From Roseomonas sp. HF4 (GTDB lineage Bacteria > Pseudomonadota > Alphaproteobacteria > Acetobacterales > Acetobacteraceae): 64,000 bases of DNA. Numbering within the stretch: position 1 is the first letter of the stretch; every line of letters begins with the position of its first letter. The notes beneath the pieces are model-generated. The model was not told where the DNA came from and ran no database searches. It worked only from the letters and a program-made list of their open reading frames with translations. Made by a program: the position numbers and the translations under genes. Location: contig NZ_STGD01000004.1 of NCBI RefSeq assembly GCF_005222755.1, positions 310,001 to 374,000 of the forward strand, given 5' to 3'. Below, piece after piece: positions 8,356 through 16,742 of this stretch.

Positions 8356-10002
8356 CTAAGCTGCTCCTTCAATAAAATTGATAGGACCATCGATTTTCAT
8401 GTCGAGCATGATGACTTCTTCTTCGGGCCAGAGATCAATGATCGCCTTGAGAGCCTCGTCCACGGGCTTTGCGTGTTTACTGGCTGAACAAACGACAAGC
8501 GAATAGAAATTGCGGCGCTCGGCCAGGAAGCTGCGGAGTTCAGGCAAGGTTGTTGCCCGGATCACTTCGATGCCTGAGTGTCGGAGCACATCCTCCTCCA
8601 GCCCCGGCCGATCGGCGGTCGCAAGCCGCAAGTAGGTCATCGCTGCCCCGGCCAGGCGGAGCGAGGCGAACGTGTCGCGAAAGAGGCTGTCCCGCCGATC
8701 ACCGACGTCAGCTTCTCCATCGAGCAAGAGCACTGCCCCGGGTTGCGACGTGCGGGCGCGAGCCGCCAGCGCGCCACGCGTGGCATCCATATGGGCGGAA
8801 CGCAGCGTTGGCCCGTGGCGCTCCACGAAGGTGCGGTGGTTGCGAACGTACAGAGGCCTTGCCGACGCTGAGGAACCAACGCTCCCGTATTCGAAATGGG
8901 TGATCTGAGCCCCGGGTTCGTAGGCAACCCGGAGGCCCGCGGCACGGATCCGCATGCACAGGTCAGCCTCCTCGAAGTATGCGGGGGCGAAGACCTCGTC
9001 CAAGCCGCCCAGTGCTTCGAAGACCTGCCGCCGGACCATGAGGAATGCTCCGGAGCAGTAGTCCACGTCTCGGGTGAAGGCGAACGCGGGCGCTCGGGGG
9101 TCCTCGCCGCGTCCGTAGCCTTCACAGTGACCATCGCGCCAAATGATGCACCCCGCTTCCTGCAGGGTGCCATCAAGCCGGAGAACGCGTCCTCCGACCG
9201 CACCGAGATCAGGCTCTCCGTCCAGCCGATCCGACGCCGCCTTGATCGCGTTGGCGGCGATGGTCGTATCGTTGTTCAGCAGGAGCAGGTGCCGCCCACG
9301 GGCCTCACTGGCCGCCCGATTGACGCCACGAAGGAAATGCAGGTTTTCCGCGGCCTTGATCACGCGCGCGCCATCGATCCGCTCGAGCAGCGCCGGGGTG
9401 GCATCCGTCGAGGCATTATCCAGGAGGATCACCTCGGTATCGGGCGGAGCCTCGCGGGCAATGGACTGCAGACAGTCGAACGTCAATTCCGCCTGATTGT
9501 ACAAGACGATGACCACGCTGGCCCGCGGATTGGCCGAATGAGGCAGCGCCAGCCTGGCATCATTGGCCAGGAACGCGTCCAGAGCGTCGCGACAATTCCT
9601 TCGGTACCTTTCCTTCGCCTCGTCCTCGGGTTGAAGCGGGCGTGCCGTCGCACCTTCGGTATCCCGCGTTGCCGCCGCGCGCGTGCCGCCCCTGAGCACC
9701 GCCCGATTCCACGAGATGATGCGGCGCAGCCCATGAGCGACCATCCGCAAGGGGGCCGTGAGCCGCCAGCTGGTACTGACCTGAAGGTCGGCCAAGCGTG
9801 CTTCCGCCTCGACCATCCTGCGCTGAGCGGCATCGGCATTCTCCTTGGCCAGCCTCGCTCGCTCCTGTGCCGAGAGAGATCCCCGAACCAATGCCGCGGC
9901 CAAGGCGGCGCGACCCGTCACAAGCCGCTCAGCATCCGACATCCGCGTCGCGGCCTCCTCGATCCAGCCGCCATTCTGATCGCGTGAGATCGCGTTTTCC
10001 AC
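8356..10002 (-). CDS. GT2-family glycosyltransferase with N-terminal coiled coil
   Basis: The 548 residues begin with a helical coiled coil (about 25-75) and the motif STSWRLTAPLR (76-86), then a basic stretch. A GT-A domain of the rhamnosyltransferase/GT2 type spans about 162-390: VVIVLYNQAE, LLDNASTDATP (193-203), the DxD-equivalent LLNNDTT (241-247), and FEEADLCMRIRAAGLRVAYEP. The last ~120 residues have no assignment. GTG 10002 is preceded directly by in-frame TAG codons, so no longer start exists; ATG at codon 21 is an alternative. It is the first gene of the minus-strand glycan block. Its base composition is less GC-biased than neighbouring core genes. Confidence 0.85.
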   Translation of the reverse strand: MENAISRDQNGGWIEEAATRMSDAERLVTGRAALAAALVRGSLSAQERARLAKENADAAQRRMVEAEARLADLQVSTSWRLTAPLRMVAHGLRRIISWNRAVLRGGTRAAATRDTEGATARPLQPEDEAKERYRRNCRDALDAFLANDARLALPHSANPRASVVIVLYNQAELTFDCLQSIAREAPPDTEVILLDNASTDATPALLERIDGARVIKAAENLHFLRGVNRAASEARGRHLLLLNNDTTIAANAIKAASDRLDGEPDLGAVGGRVLRLDGTLQEAGCIIWRDGHCEGYGRGEDPRAPAFAFTRDVDYCSGAFLMVRRQVFEALGGLDEVFAPAYFEEADLCMRIRAAGLRVAYEPGAQITHFEYGSVGSSASARPLYVRNHRTFVERHGPTLRSAHMDATRGALAARARTSQPGAVLLLDGEADVGDRRDSLFRDTFASLRLAGAAMTYLRLATADRPGLEEDVLRHSGIEVIRATTLPELRSFLAERRNFYSLVVCSASKHAKPVDEALKAIIDLWPEEEVIMLDMKIDGPINFIEGAA

Positions 10003-10474
10003 CTACTACTGCCCAGCACGGTTTCGTGATTGGATTCCCCGGGCGCAAGGTCCCGTCAGCGGTCGGCGTGCACCACCGCATCCTGGCGCGCACCGGGCCC
10101 GGGAACGACGTTGCTTCGGGATCGACGACGACCCAGGCTCCGCGGGGGGCAGGCGAGATGCCGGATCGGCGCGTCGCGGTGCCGGCCGGTCGAATCGGCG
10201 CAGTTGCGGGCCCCCGTCATCGCGGAATGGAATCGGCTGGCCGCCGAGGCCGTCGCCGCCGGTTTCAAGGTGGCGGGGCGGCGGGGCGGAGATCGCTCGG
10301 AGCGATGCGACCCTCACCTCACGCCGCGCCGGCATGCACGCCGGTTCGGACCAGGCGGACCCAAGAGCAGGGTCTCTCCCCCCTGTCGCTTCGACGCCTG
10401 ATGGAGGCCACGGGCCAGCCCGCGACGCATGCCCCGTGCGGTGGCTGCGCGGACCGCCCGCCCGAAGCCGCGGA
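10003..10474. other. Gene-free stretch upstream of the first glycan block
   Basis: I see no convincing coding region in these 472 bases. Open frames on both strands are Arg/Pro/Gly-rich with no recognisable motif. A 15-base palindrome (ATCGCTC-G-GAGCGAT) lies at 10292-10306. The stretch contains the promoter side of the minus-strand glycan genes and the downstream side of bpt. A decayed gene is possible but cannot be shown. Confidence 0.4.
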
Positions 10475-11242
10475 TCAGGCCTCGACGCGCGTCATGCTGG
10501 CCGCCTCGGGCGTGGGCGCGGCCTCGCCCAGCACGCGCCATGCGCCGCCGGTGAGCACCTCGCTCGGCCGGAAGCGGGCCTTGTAGGCCATCTTGCGGCT
10601 CTCCGGCACCCAGTAGCCGAGGTAGACATAGGGCAGCCCGAGCGCGCGGGCGCGCCAGACCAGCCACAGCACCGCATAGGTGCCGAGGGACCGCTTCTCG
10701 AGCCCCGTCTCGTAGAAGGAATAGACCGCCGAGAGCCCGTCCGTGAGCCGATCCGTCAGGCAGGCGCCGAGCAGCCGGTCGGCGCCGTCGCGGAATTCGA
10801 CCACCCCGGTCCCGATCGGCGTGTCCTCGACCATGGCGCGGTAGTCGTAGAAACCCATCGCCGCCATGTCGCCATCCGCGTGGCGGTCCTTCTGGTAGCG
10901 GTGGAACAGGGCGAACTGCTCGGCCGTGGCCCGCGCCGGCATCTCGGTCGCGGTCACGTCGGCGTTGACGCGCGCGATCCGGCGCTGCGTGCGGTCGGGT
11001 TCGAAGGCATCGGCCACGATGCGGATCGGGATGCAGGCCTGGCAGCCCGGGCAGACCGGCGAATAGGCGATGTTGTGGCTGCGCCGGAAGCCGGCGCGGG
11101 ACAGGCGGTCGTGCAATCCCTCCGCCTCCGGGCCCGAGAGCTCGGTCACGATCTTCCGTTCCGTCCGCCCGGCCAGGTAAGGGCAGGGGAGCGGCGCGGT
11201 CGTGTAGAAGAACTGCGGTCGGCGGGCGGATCGCTGGAGCAT
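10475..11242 (-). CDS. bpt: Aspartate/glutamate leucyltransferase (arginyltransferase family)
   Basis: Bpt transfers leucine from Leu-tRNA to N-terminal Asp or Glu of proteins, marking them for ClpS/ClpAP degradation (N-degron pathway). The 255 residues match the family. FFYTTAPLPCPYLAGRTERK opens the ATE N-terminal domain, and the cysteine set SPVCPGCQACIPIRI sits at about 61-75. The C-terminal GNAT-like half carries SVYSFYE-type and YLGYWVPESRKMAYKARFRP motifs. ATG 11242 is chosen because the family begins just before this Phe-Tyr segment; the in-frame extension upstream is antisense to the next gene's end. It stands alone, 71 bp after the penicillin-acylase gene. Confidence 0.93.
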   Translation of the reverse strand: MLQRSARRPQFFYTTAPLPCPYLAGRTERKIVTELSGPEAEGLHDRLSRAGFRRSHNIAYSPVCPGCQACIPIRIVADAFEPDRTQRRIARVNADVTATEMPARATAEQFALFHRYQKDRHADGDMAAMGFYDYRAMVEDTPIGTGVVEFRDGADRLLGACLTDRLTDGLSAVYSFYETGLEKRSLGTYAVLWLVWRARALGLPYVYLGYWVPESRKMAYKARFRPSEVLTGGAWRVLGEAAPTPEAASMTRVEA

Positions 11243-11313
11243 CTGTCGCTGTCGTTGGTCCTTGTCAGTGTCGTTGCAGGGCGCGCCGGAATCAACAGGG
11301 GCCCGCGCATGCC

Positions 11314-13695
11314 TCATGGCATGAGTCCGATGCGCGCAGCCGGCGCCTCTTCCAGCGGGCCCAGCCGCAGCAGCGCCCCCGCCCGCCACGCCGGCAGCAG
11401 GTCCGCCCAGTGCCCGCTCATCGGATGGCCGGACTGGCCGGTCGCGATCACCACATGGGCGCCGGCGGGGTCGCCGAGGTCGAAGACGCCCCGGAAGCCG
11501 GCGCCGTGCACATTCGGGAAAAGCCCCGCCTGTTCGCCGCGCAGCCCGGCGCGGGCGACGGTCTCGCCATCCCCGGCGGTCGGCACCGCGATGCGCGTGA
11601 GCGCGCCGAGGCCGGGGACGTAGCGCAGCACCGGGTGCTCGAAGCGTGCCGGATGCGCGGCCCCCCAGCGCCAGGCGGATGGGTCTGCGCCATGCAGCCC
11701 GGCAAGGTCCTGCACGGCCGCCGCCATGGCCGCCGAGAGCAGCGGCCCGCAGCCCGCAGTGCCGCACCAGGCGCGGGCCGCGGCATCGTCGGTCAGGACG
11801 CGCCGGAGGAATTCGGGGCTGGCCCGGCGGGCATCCTCCGGCAGGCCGGCGCGGGCCAGCACCGCATCCCCGAAGCGGCCGAGGGTTGCATGGAAGACCA
11901 GCGGCGCGGCCGCCTCGGCGCCGACGGTGCCGTCCCAGCGCGCCAGCACGTCCTGCGCGACGCCTGCGGCGCCCGCCGGGCGCGGGGCTGCGCGGAACGC
12001 CGGCAGCACCTCGGCCGCGAACAGCGAGACGACATCCCCCTGCATCCGTGCGAAGCCCGCCGCGTCGTGCTGCGGCGCGGCGGCCAGCATCCGGCCGATG
12101 CGGCGCAGCCGCCAGTCGCCGTGCCAGTCGCGGCCGAGGAAAACCGGGTGGTCGGGCGGCGCCGGGCGGCTGTTGGCGTGGGCGAGCACGCCGCTCGCGG
12201 GGTTCTCGAGATGCGGCATCGCGTCGAAGGGCACGAAGCCGTCCCAGCCATGGCGGCCGTCCCAGCCCGGCAACGGCAGGCTGCCGTCCCCGGCGCGCCG
12301 GACCGGCGTGCGGCCGGTGAAATACATGGCGATGGCCCCCGCGGCATCCGCCACCGTCAGGTTCTGGGACGGGCTCGTGACCAGCCGCGCCGCCGCGCGG
12401 GCCTCGGCGATGCCGCGCGCCCCGTTCAGCGCAAGAAGCCCCGCGGCGGCGGTGTCTCCCGGTGCGAGGTTCGCCATCGCGACCGCCAGCACGGTGCCGT
12501 CGGGCCGCCCGTCCGGCGCGTCGAGGTCGGACAGCACCGGGCCGTGCCGCGTCTCGCGCACCCGCATGGTGACGGGGTTGCCGAAGCGGACGCGGATCAC
12601 TTCCTCCCGCACCTCGAAGGGGCGGGGGCCGTCCTCGGTCTCGTAGGCGTCCGGCCCGGCGAGGCGCTCGACGAAGACATCCTGCGTGTCGGAGTGCGTG
12701 GTGGTGAAACCCCAGGCGATGTGCTCGTTCCGGCCTATCACGATGCCGGGGACGCCTGGCGCCGTGGCGCCCGCCAGCACGCGCCCGCCCGGCAGCTCGA
12801 TGCGCGCGAGGTACCAGAGGATCGGCGCCGCGTAGCCGAGATGCGGGTCGGTCGCGAGCAGCGGCGCGCCGGAGGCCGAGCGCGCCCCCGCCACCGCCCA
12901 GGCATTGGAGGCGAGCGCGGGCAGCGGCGCGTCCACCGGGAAGACCGGCAGCGCGGCCAGCAGCCCGTCGAGCCCCGGCAGCGCCGGCGCCGCGCCGAGC
13001 CGCCCGCCCGCACCCGCCGACGGGCCGAGATCGGGCCGGTCCGGCCGACCGGGGGAGGGATCCGGCGGCCAGAGGTCGGCCAGCCGCTCGGGCGGCAGCA
13101 GGCCGGCGAGGCGCGCGCGTTCGAGCTCCGTGCGGAAATTGCCGGACAGCCAGAGGCCCATCACCTTGCCCCAGAGCAGGCTGTCCACCGGCCGCCAGGG
13201 CTCCGGCGCGCCGAGCAGGACGAATTCCGCGCCGGCGAAGCGCCCGCGCGCGGCGATCCAGGCGTTCACCCCGCGCGCATAGGCCTCCATCGAGGCGCGG
13301 ACATCGGCGGGCAGGCCGGCGAGGTCGGCCTCGGCGCGGCGCTCCAGGCCCAGCAGGCGCATGAAGCGATCGACGCGCAGCGCCTGCGCGCCGGTCAGTT
13401 CCGACAGCCGCCCGGCGGCGCCGCGGCGCATGGTCTCCATCTGGAACATGCGGTCGCGCGCGTGCAGCCAGCCGAGCGCGGCCCAGGCATCCGCCTCGCT
13501 GCCGGCCGCGATGCGCGGGATGCCGTGGCCGTCGAAGGCGATCTCGACCGGCGCGGCGAGGCCGGGCAGGGCGAAGCGCCCTTCCCGCGGCGGCAGCGCC
13601 CACCAGGCGCCGCCGAGCACCGCGCCAAGGCCGAGCACGAGCAGCAGCAGGAGGCCAAGCAGGATCCGGCCACCCCAGCGGAGAATGCGTCTCAT
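11314..13695 (-). CDS. Penicillin acylase family protein (N-terminal nucleophile hydrolase)
   Basis: This 793-residue protein begins with a basic stretch and a membrane segment or signal anchor (about 9-32), so it acts outside the cytoplasmic membrane. The alpha-chain region has IAAGSEADAWAALGWLHARDRMFQMETMRRGA, quoted here only as the pattern GWLHARDRMFQME. The expected autoprocessing site and catalytic serine is Ser263 in LASNAWAVAG. Downstream IVIGRNEHIAWGFTTTHSDT is typical of the beta chain. Substrates in this family include beta-lactams, acyl-homoserine lactones and acyl-peptides; none can be chosen here. It is divergent from the hydrolase-TPR gene, with about 93 bp between the starts. 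Confidence 0.88.
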   Translation of the reverse strand: MRRILRWGGRILLGLLLLLVLGLGAVLGGAWWALPPREGRFALPGLAAPVEIAFDGHGIPRIAAGSEADAWAALGWLHARDRMFQMETMRRGAAGRLSELTGAQALRVDRFMRLLGLERRAEADLAGLPADVRASMEAYARGVNAWIAARGRFAGAEFVLLGAPEPWRPVDSLLWGKVMGLWLSGNFRTELERARLAGLLPPERLADLWPPDPSPGRPDRPDLGPSAGAGGRLGAAPALPGLDGLLAALPVFPVDAPLPALASNAWAVAGARSASGAPLLATDPHLGYAAPILWYLARIELPGGRVLAGATAPGVPGIVIGRNEHIAWGFTTTHSDTQDVFVERLAGPDAYETEDGPRPFEVREEVIRVRFGNPVTMRVRETRHGPVLSDLDAPDGRPDGTVLAVAMANLAPGDTAAAGLLALNGARGIAEARAAARLVTSPSQNLTVADAAGAIAMYFTGRTPVRRAGDGSLPLPGWDGRHGWDGFVPFDAMPHLENPASGVLAHANSRPAPPDHPVFLGRDWHGDWRLRRIGRMLAAAPQHDAAGFARMQGDVVSLFAAEVLPAFRAAPRPAGAAGVAQDVLARWDGTVGAEAAAPLVFHATLGRFGDAVLARAGLPEDARRASPEFLRRVLTDDAAARAWCGTAGCGPLLSAAMAAAVQDLAGLHGADPSAWRWGAAHPARFEHPVLRYVPGLGALTRIAVPTAGDGETVARAGLRGEQAGLFPNVHGAGFRGVFDLGDPAGAHVVIATGQSGHPMSGHWADLLPAWRAGALLRLGPLEEAPAARIGLMP

Positions 13696-13788
13696 GCGAC
13701 GTCACATGGCCCCTGCGGCCGCGCTTGGGAACCGTGGCCGGACGGCCGGCATGGACGATCCGCCTGCTTCGCTGCTACCGCACCCGCC

Positions 13789-16287
13789 ATGGCCGAGCCT
13801 GAGCCCGCCCCCCGCCCCGACCGCCCGGCGCCCCGCCTGCTCGGCGAGGCCGGCGCGCTCCGGCTGCACCACTGGCCGGGGTCTGGCGAGGCGACGCTCA
13901 TCGTCTTCGGCCCGCGTGGCGGGACCCCGGCGGGGTCGGAGGGCTGGTGGGGCCGGCCGGTCGCGGCGCGGCTCGGCTGGGACACGCTGTTCTTCGCGAG
14001 CGCCGCGCAGGATTGGTATCCGGCGGCGGACATGGCGGCGCTGCTGCCGGCCGCGCTGGCGGCGGCCGGCGCGCGCCGCGTCGCCTGCGGCGCCTCCATG
14101 GGCGGCTACGCGGCGCTGAAATACGGCCGGGCGCTCGGCGCGCAGGGCGCGGTCGCGCTGTCGCCGCAGGCCTCGATCGACCCGGCCGACGTGCCGGAGG
14201 ACCCGCGCGCCGCGTTCGCGTTCGACCCGCGGCGCCATGCCGGCATGGCGATTGGCGCGGAGGACCTCGCGGCGGCGGCGGTCTTCGCCTTCGACCCGCT
14301 CGACCCGCTGGAGGCAGCGCATGCGCGCCGGCTGGCGCGGCTGCCGGGCCTCGTCGCGACCCGGCTGCGCCACGCGGGTCCCGCGACGGCCGAGGTGCTG
14401 GCCGAGGCCGGCAGGCTGCCGGCCGTGCTGCGCGCGCTGCTGGACGGCGACGCGCCGCTGGCGGCGGCACGGCTGCGGGCGGCGCGGCGCGACTCGCCCA
14501 CCCTGCTCCGCACCCTGGCGGTGGCTGCCGAGGCGGCGGGCCAAGCCGCGCGGGCCGAGGCGCTGCGTGCTGCGGCGCGGGCGCGGGGCGGGCGCGACCT
14601 GCCGCGGGCGCGCGTGCTCGACCTGCGGGCCCGGGCGCTGGCCAGGCTCGGCCGGCGGCAGGAGGAAGCCGCGGCGCTGCGCGACTGGGCCGCGCTGGCG
14701 CCGCAGGCACCCGAGCCGCGGTTGCGGCTGTTCGAGTGCCTCCTGGCGCTCGACGCCCCGGAGGAGGCGGTGGCTGCCTTCGCCGAGGTGGCGGCGCGCG
14801 GACGCCCGGAGCTTCGCCTGCACGCCCTGCATCTGGAGGCGCTGAAGCGCCTCGGCCGCACGGAGGACGCGGTCGCGGCGGCGCGCCAGGCCGCGACGGC
14901 GGCGCCGCGCCTTGCCGCGGCGCAGGCGCTGCTCGGCGAGACGCTGCTCTGGGCGCGGCGCCGTCCGGCGGCGCGGGAGGCATTCCGGCGCGCGCTCGGC
15001 ATCGACCCCGGGCACGACCGCGCCCGCCTCGGCCTGCTGGCCAGCGCGGCGCCGGGGGAGGAGGGCGCCGACCCCGCCCCGCTGGTCGAGGACCTCGCAC
15101 GGGAGGGCGCGGCGGAGCCGTCCTGGGTCGCGCTCCTCGATGCGCTGCGCGACACGCGCCGACCGGCCGAGGCGATCGCGGCGGGCGAGCGCGCCGTGGC
15201 GCTTCACCCGGCCTCGGTGCCGCTCCGCCACCGGCTCGGCGTGCTGCGCCTGGCCGCCGGGCAGGCGGTTGCGGCGGAGGCCGATTTCCGCATCGTCGTG
15301 CAGGCCGCGCCGGGGCTTGCGGATGGCTGGCTCGGCCTGACGGATTCGCTCTGGCGGCAGAAGCGCTTCGCGGAGGGGCGGGAGGAGGCGGCGGCGGCGG
15401 CGGCCGCGCATCCTGGCCACGCCACGCTGGCGACGCGCCATGCGTCCTTCCTCCTGGCCGCGGGGGACCTCGTGGGGGCGGAACGCGCGGCGCGGCGCGC
15501 GCTTTCGCTCGAGGCCGCGGAGGAAGCGGCCTGGCTCTGCCTCGCCGATGCGCTCTGGCGCCAGCAGCGGCCGAAGGACGCGGTGCGCGCGATGCAGGAG
15601 GCCGCCGTCGCGCTGCCCGGCAACGGCGCGATCCTGGCCCGCCTCGGCCACCTGCTGATCGGGCAGGATGAACGGGCGGCGGCGGTCGAGGCCTTCCGCC
15701 GCGCGACCGAGGCCGGGCGCGCGCCCGCCCATGTCTGGCTTGGCCTGACGGAGGCGCTGTGGCGACAGGAAAGGCTGGCCCGCGCGGTCGAGGCGGCGCG
15801 GCGCGGGCTGGCGGAGCACCCGAATTCCGCCGAGCTGCGCGCGCGGCTGGCGCAGCTCATGCTGGCACAGGGCGAGGACGGTGCGGCGCGGGAGGCGCTG
15901 GCCGAGGCGCTGGCGGCCGCGCCGGACTCGGAGGACATCCACCTCGCCATGGCCGATGCGCTCTGGCGGCAAGGGCGGCGGGCCGAGGCGGTGGCCGCGG
16001 CGCGCGAGGCGGTGGCGGCGGCGCCCGGCCGGCCGGCGGTGGCGGCGCGGCTCGGCCATCTCCTGATCGAGGCCGGGGAAGCGGAGGAGGCGGCGGCGAT
16101 CTTCCTGCGCCTGACGGCGGAGACGCCCGACCTCGCGACCGGCTGGGTCGGCCTCAGCGACGCGGAGCGGCTGCGCAAGCGCATCCGTCCGGCGATCGAG
16201 GCCTGCCGCCGCGCGGAACTGGCGGGCGCAGACCGCCACACGCTGCGGATGCTGCGCTTCCGCCTGTTCGGCGAGCTGGAGGAATAG
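13789..16287 (+). CDS. Alpha/beta-hydrolase-like domain fused to a tetratricopeptide array
   Basis: This 832-residue protein starts with a small hydrolase-like domain whose nucleophile elbow reads CGASMGGYAALKYG (Ser103). From about 220 onward it is Ala/Arg/Leu-rich TPR helices. The last third has five repeat units marked by L-x-(D/E)-x-L-W-R-Q, spaced 68 residues apart. ATG 13789 is where hydrolase homology begins; the open frame continues upstream to 11410 only because it is antisense to the acylase gene. It ends 5 bp from a convergent lipoprotein gene. TPR hydrolases of this kind often sit near glycan genes, but the substrate is unknown. Confidence 0.75.
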   Translation: MAEPEPAPRPDRPAPRLLGEAGALRLHHWPGSGEATLIVFGPRGGTPAGSEGWWGRPVAARLGWDTLFFASAAQDWYPAADMAALLPAALAAAGARRVACGASMGGYAALKYGRALGAQGAVALSPQASIDPADVPEDPRAAFAFDPRRHAGMAIGAEDLAAAAVFAFDPLDPLEAAHARRLARLPGLVATRLRHAGPATAEVLAEAGRLPAVLRALLDGDAPLAAARLRAARRDSPTLLRTLAVAAEAAGQAARAEALRAAARARGGRDLPRARVLDLRARALARLGRRQEEAAALRDWAALAPQAPEPRLRLFECLLALDAPEEAVAAFAEVAARGRPELRLHALHLEALKRLGRTEDAVAAARQAATAAPRLAAAQALLGETLLWARRRPAAREAFRRALGIDPGHDRARLGLLASAAPGEEGADPAPLVEDLAREGAAEPSWVALLDALRDTRRPAEAIAAGERAVALHPASVPLRHRLGVLRLAAGQAVAAEADFRIVVQAAPGLADGWLGLTDSLWRQKRFAEGREEAAAAAAAHPGHATLATRHASFLLAAGDLVGAERAARRALSLEAAEEAAWLCLADALWRQQRPKDAVRAMQEAAVALPGNGAILARLGHLLIGQDERAAAVEAFRRATEAGRAPAHVWLGLTEALWRQERLARAVEAARRGLAEHPNSAELRARLAQLMLAQGEDGAAREALAEALAAAPDSEDIHLAMADALWRQGRRAEAVAAAREAVAAAPGRPAVAARLGHLLIEAGEAEEAAAIFLRLTAETPDLATGWVGLSDAERLRKRIRPAIEACRRAELAGADRHTLRMLRFRLFGELEE
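15337..16287 (+). repeat. 204-bp-period coding repeats (paired TPRs)
   Basis: The codons for the marker L-T-D-S-L-W-R-Q and its variants start at 15337, 15541, 15745, 15949 and (degenerate, LSDAERLR) 16153. Every step is exactly 204 bp, which is two 34-residue TPR units. The equal spacing without indels and the near identity of LWRQ suggest recent expansion or strong structural constraint. Confidence 0.85.
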
Positions 16288-16292
16288 CCGCG

Positions 16293-16742
16293 CTACAGCC
16301 CGCAGGCGGCGTCGAGGAAGGTGCCGCCGAGCGTGCCGCGCTCGGCCGGGCGGAAGGCCGCGCTGCGTGGGCGTTCGGCATGCACGGGTTCCTGCGCGCC
16401 GAGGCGGGCGAACCAGGCGCCCTCCAGCGGCCGCCAGGCGCGGTCGGCGCAGCGGTATTCGCCGAGGAAGCGGACCGATTGCGCGCGCCCGCCGGTTTCC
16501 GGGATCGGGATGGGCTCGCGCAGGTTGATCAGGATCCAGGCGCGGCGGACCGCGCCCGTGGTCACGAGCCCGCGTTCCTGCACGTAGCCGCTGACGATGT
16601 CGCCCTCGGTCGCGAGGGCGGGGATGGCGCGCCAGCCGGGCGGCGGCGGCGGGTAGCTCGGCGCCTGCGCCACGGGGGGCGGCGGCTCGGCGGCGCAGGC
16701 CGCGAGCAGGAACGCGAGGGCGAGGCCGGGGCGGGAGCGCAT
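16293..16742 (-). CDS. Small predicted lipoprotein
   Basis: The 149-residue product has a short signal peptide with lipobox LLAAC (Cys around 17), then a Pro-rich linker (PPPPVAQAPSYPPPPPGW), so it is probably anchored in the outer membrane. The rest (RRAWILINLREPIPIPETGG, EYRCADRAWRPLEGAWFA) resembles the surface-adhesin-E-like fold by pattern only. ATG 16742 overlaps the aldehyde dehydrogenase stop (TGATG), so it is translationally coupled to that gene. A GTG one codon earlier is also possible. The function is unknown. Confidence 0.65.
   Translation of the reverse strand: MRSRPGLALAFLLAACAAEPPPPVAQAPSYPPPPPGWRAIPALATEGDIVSGYVQERGLVTTGAVRRAWILINLREPIPIPETGGRAQSVRFLGEYRCADRAWRPLEGAWFARLGAQEPVHAERPRSAAFRPAERGTLGGTFLDAACGL

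Noticed and set aside
10030..10401. Possible plus-strand gene of about 120 codons in the gap before bpt
   Set aside because: One short stretch (VIAEWNRLAAEAVAAGF) looks protein-like, but the rest is Arg/Pro-rich and there is no ribosome site or known motif.
11410..13788. Upstream in-frame extension of the hydrolase-TPR gene
   Set aside because: The extension is antisense to the penicillin-acylase gene, has no homology and lies beyond a good ATG at 13789.
13702..16239. Minus-strand open frame of 845 codons opposite the hydrolase-TPR gene
   Set aside because: It is the Arg/Gln-rich complement of a real TPR gene with no recognisable domain.
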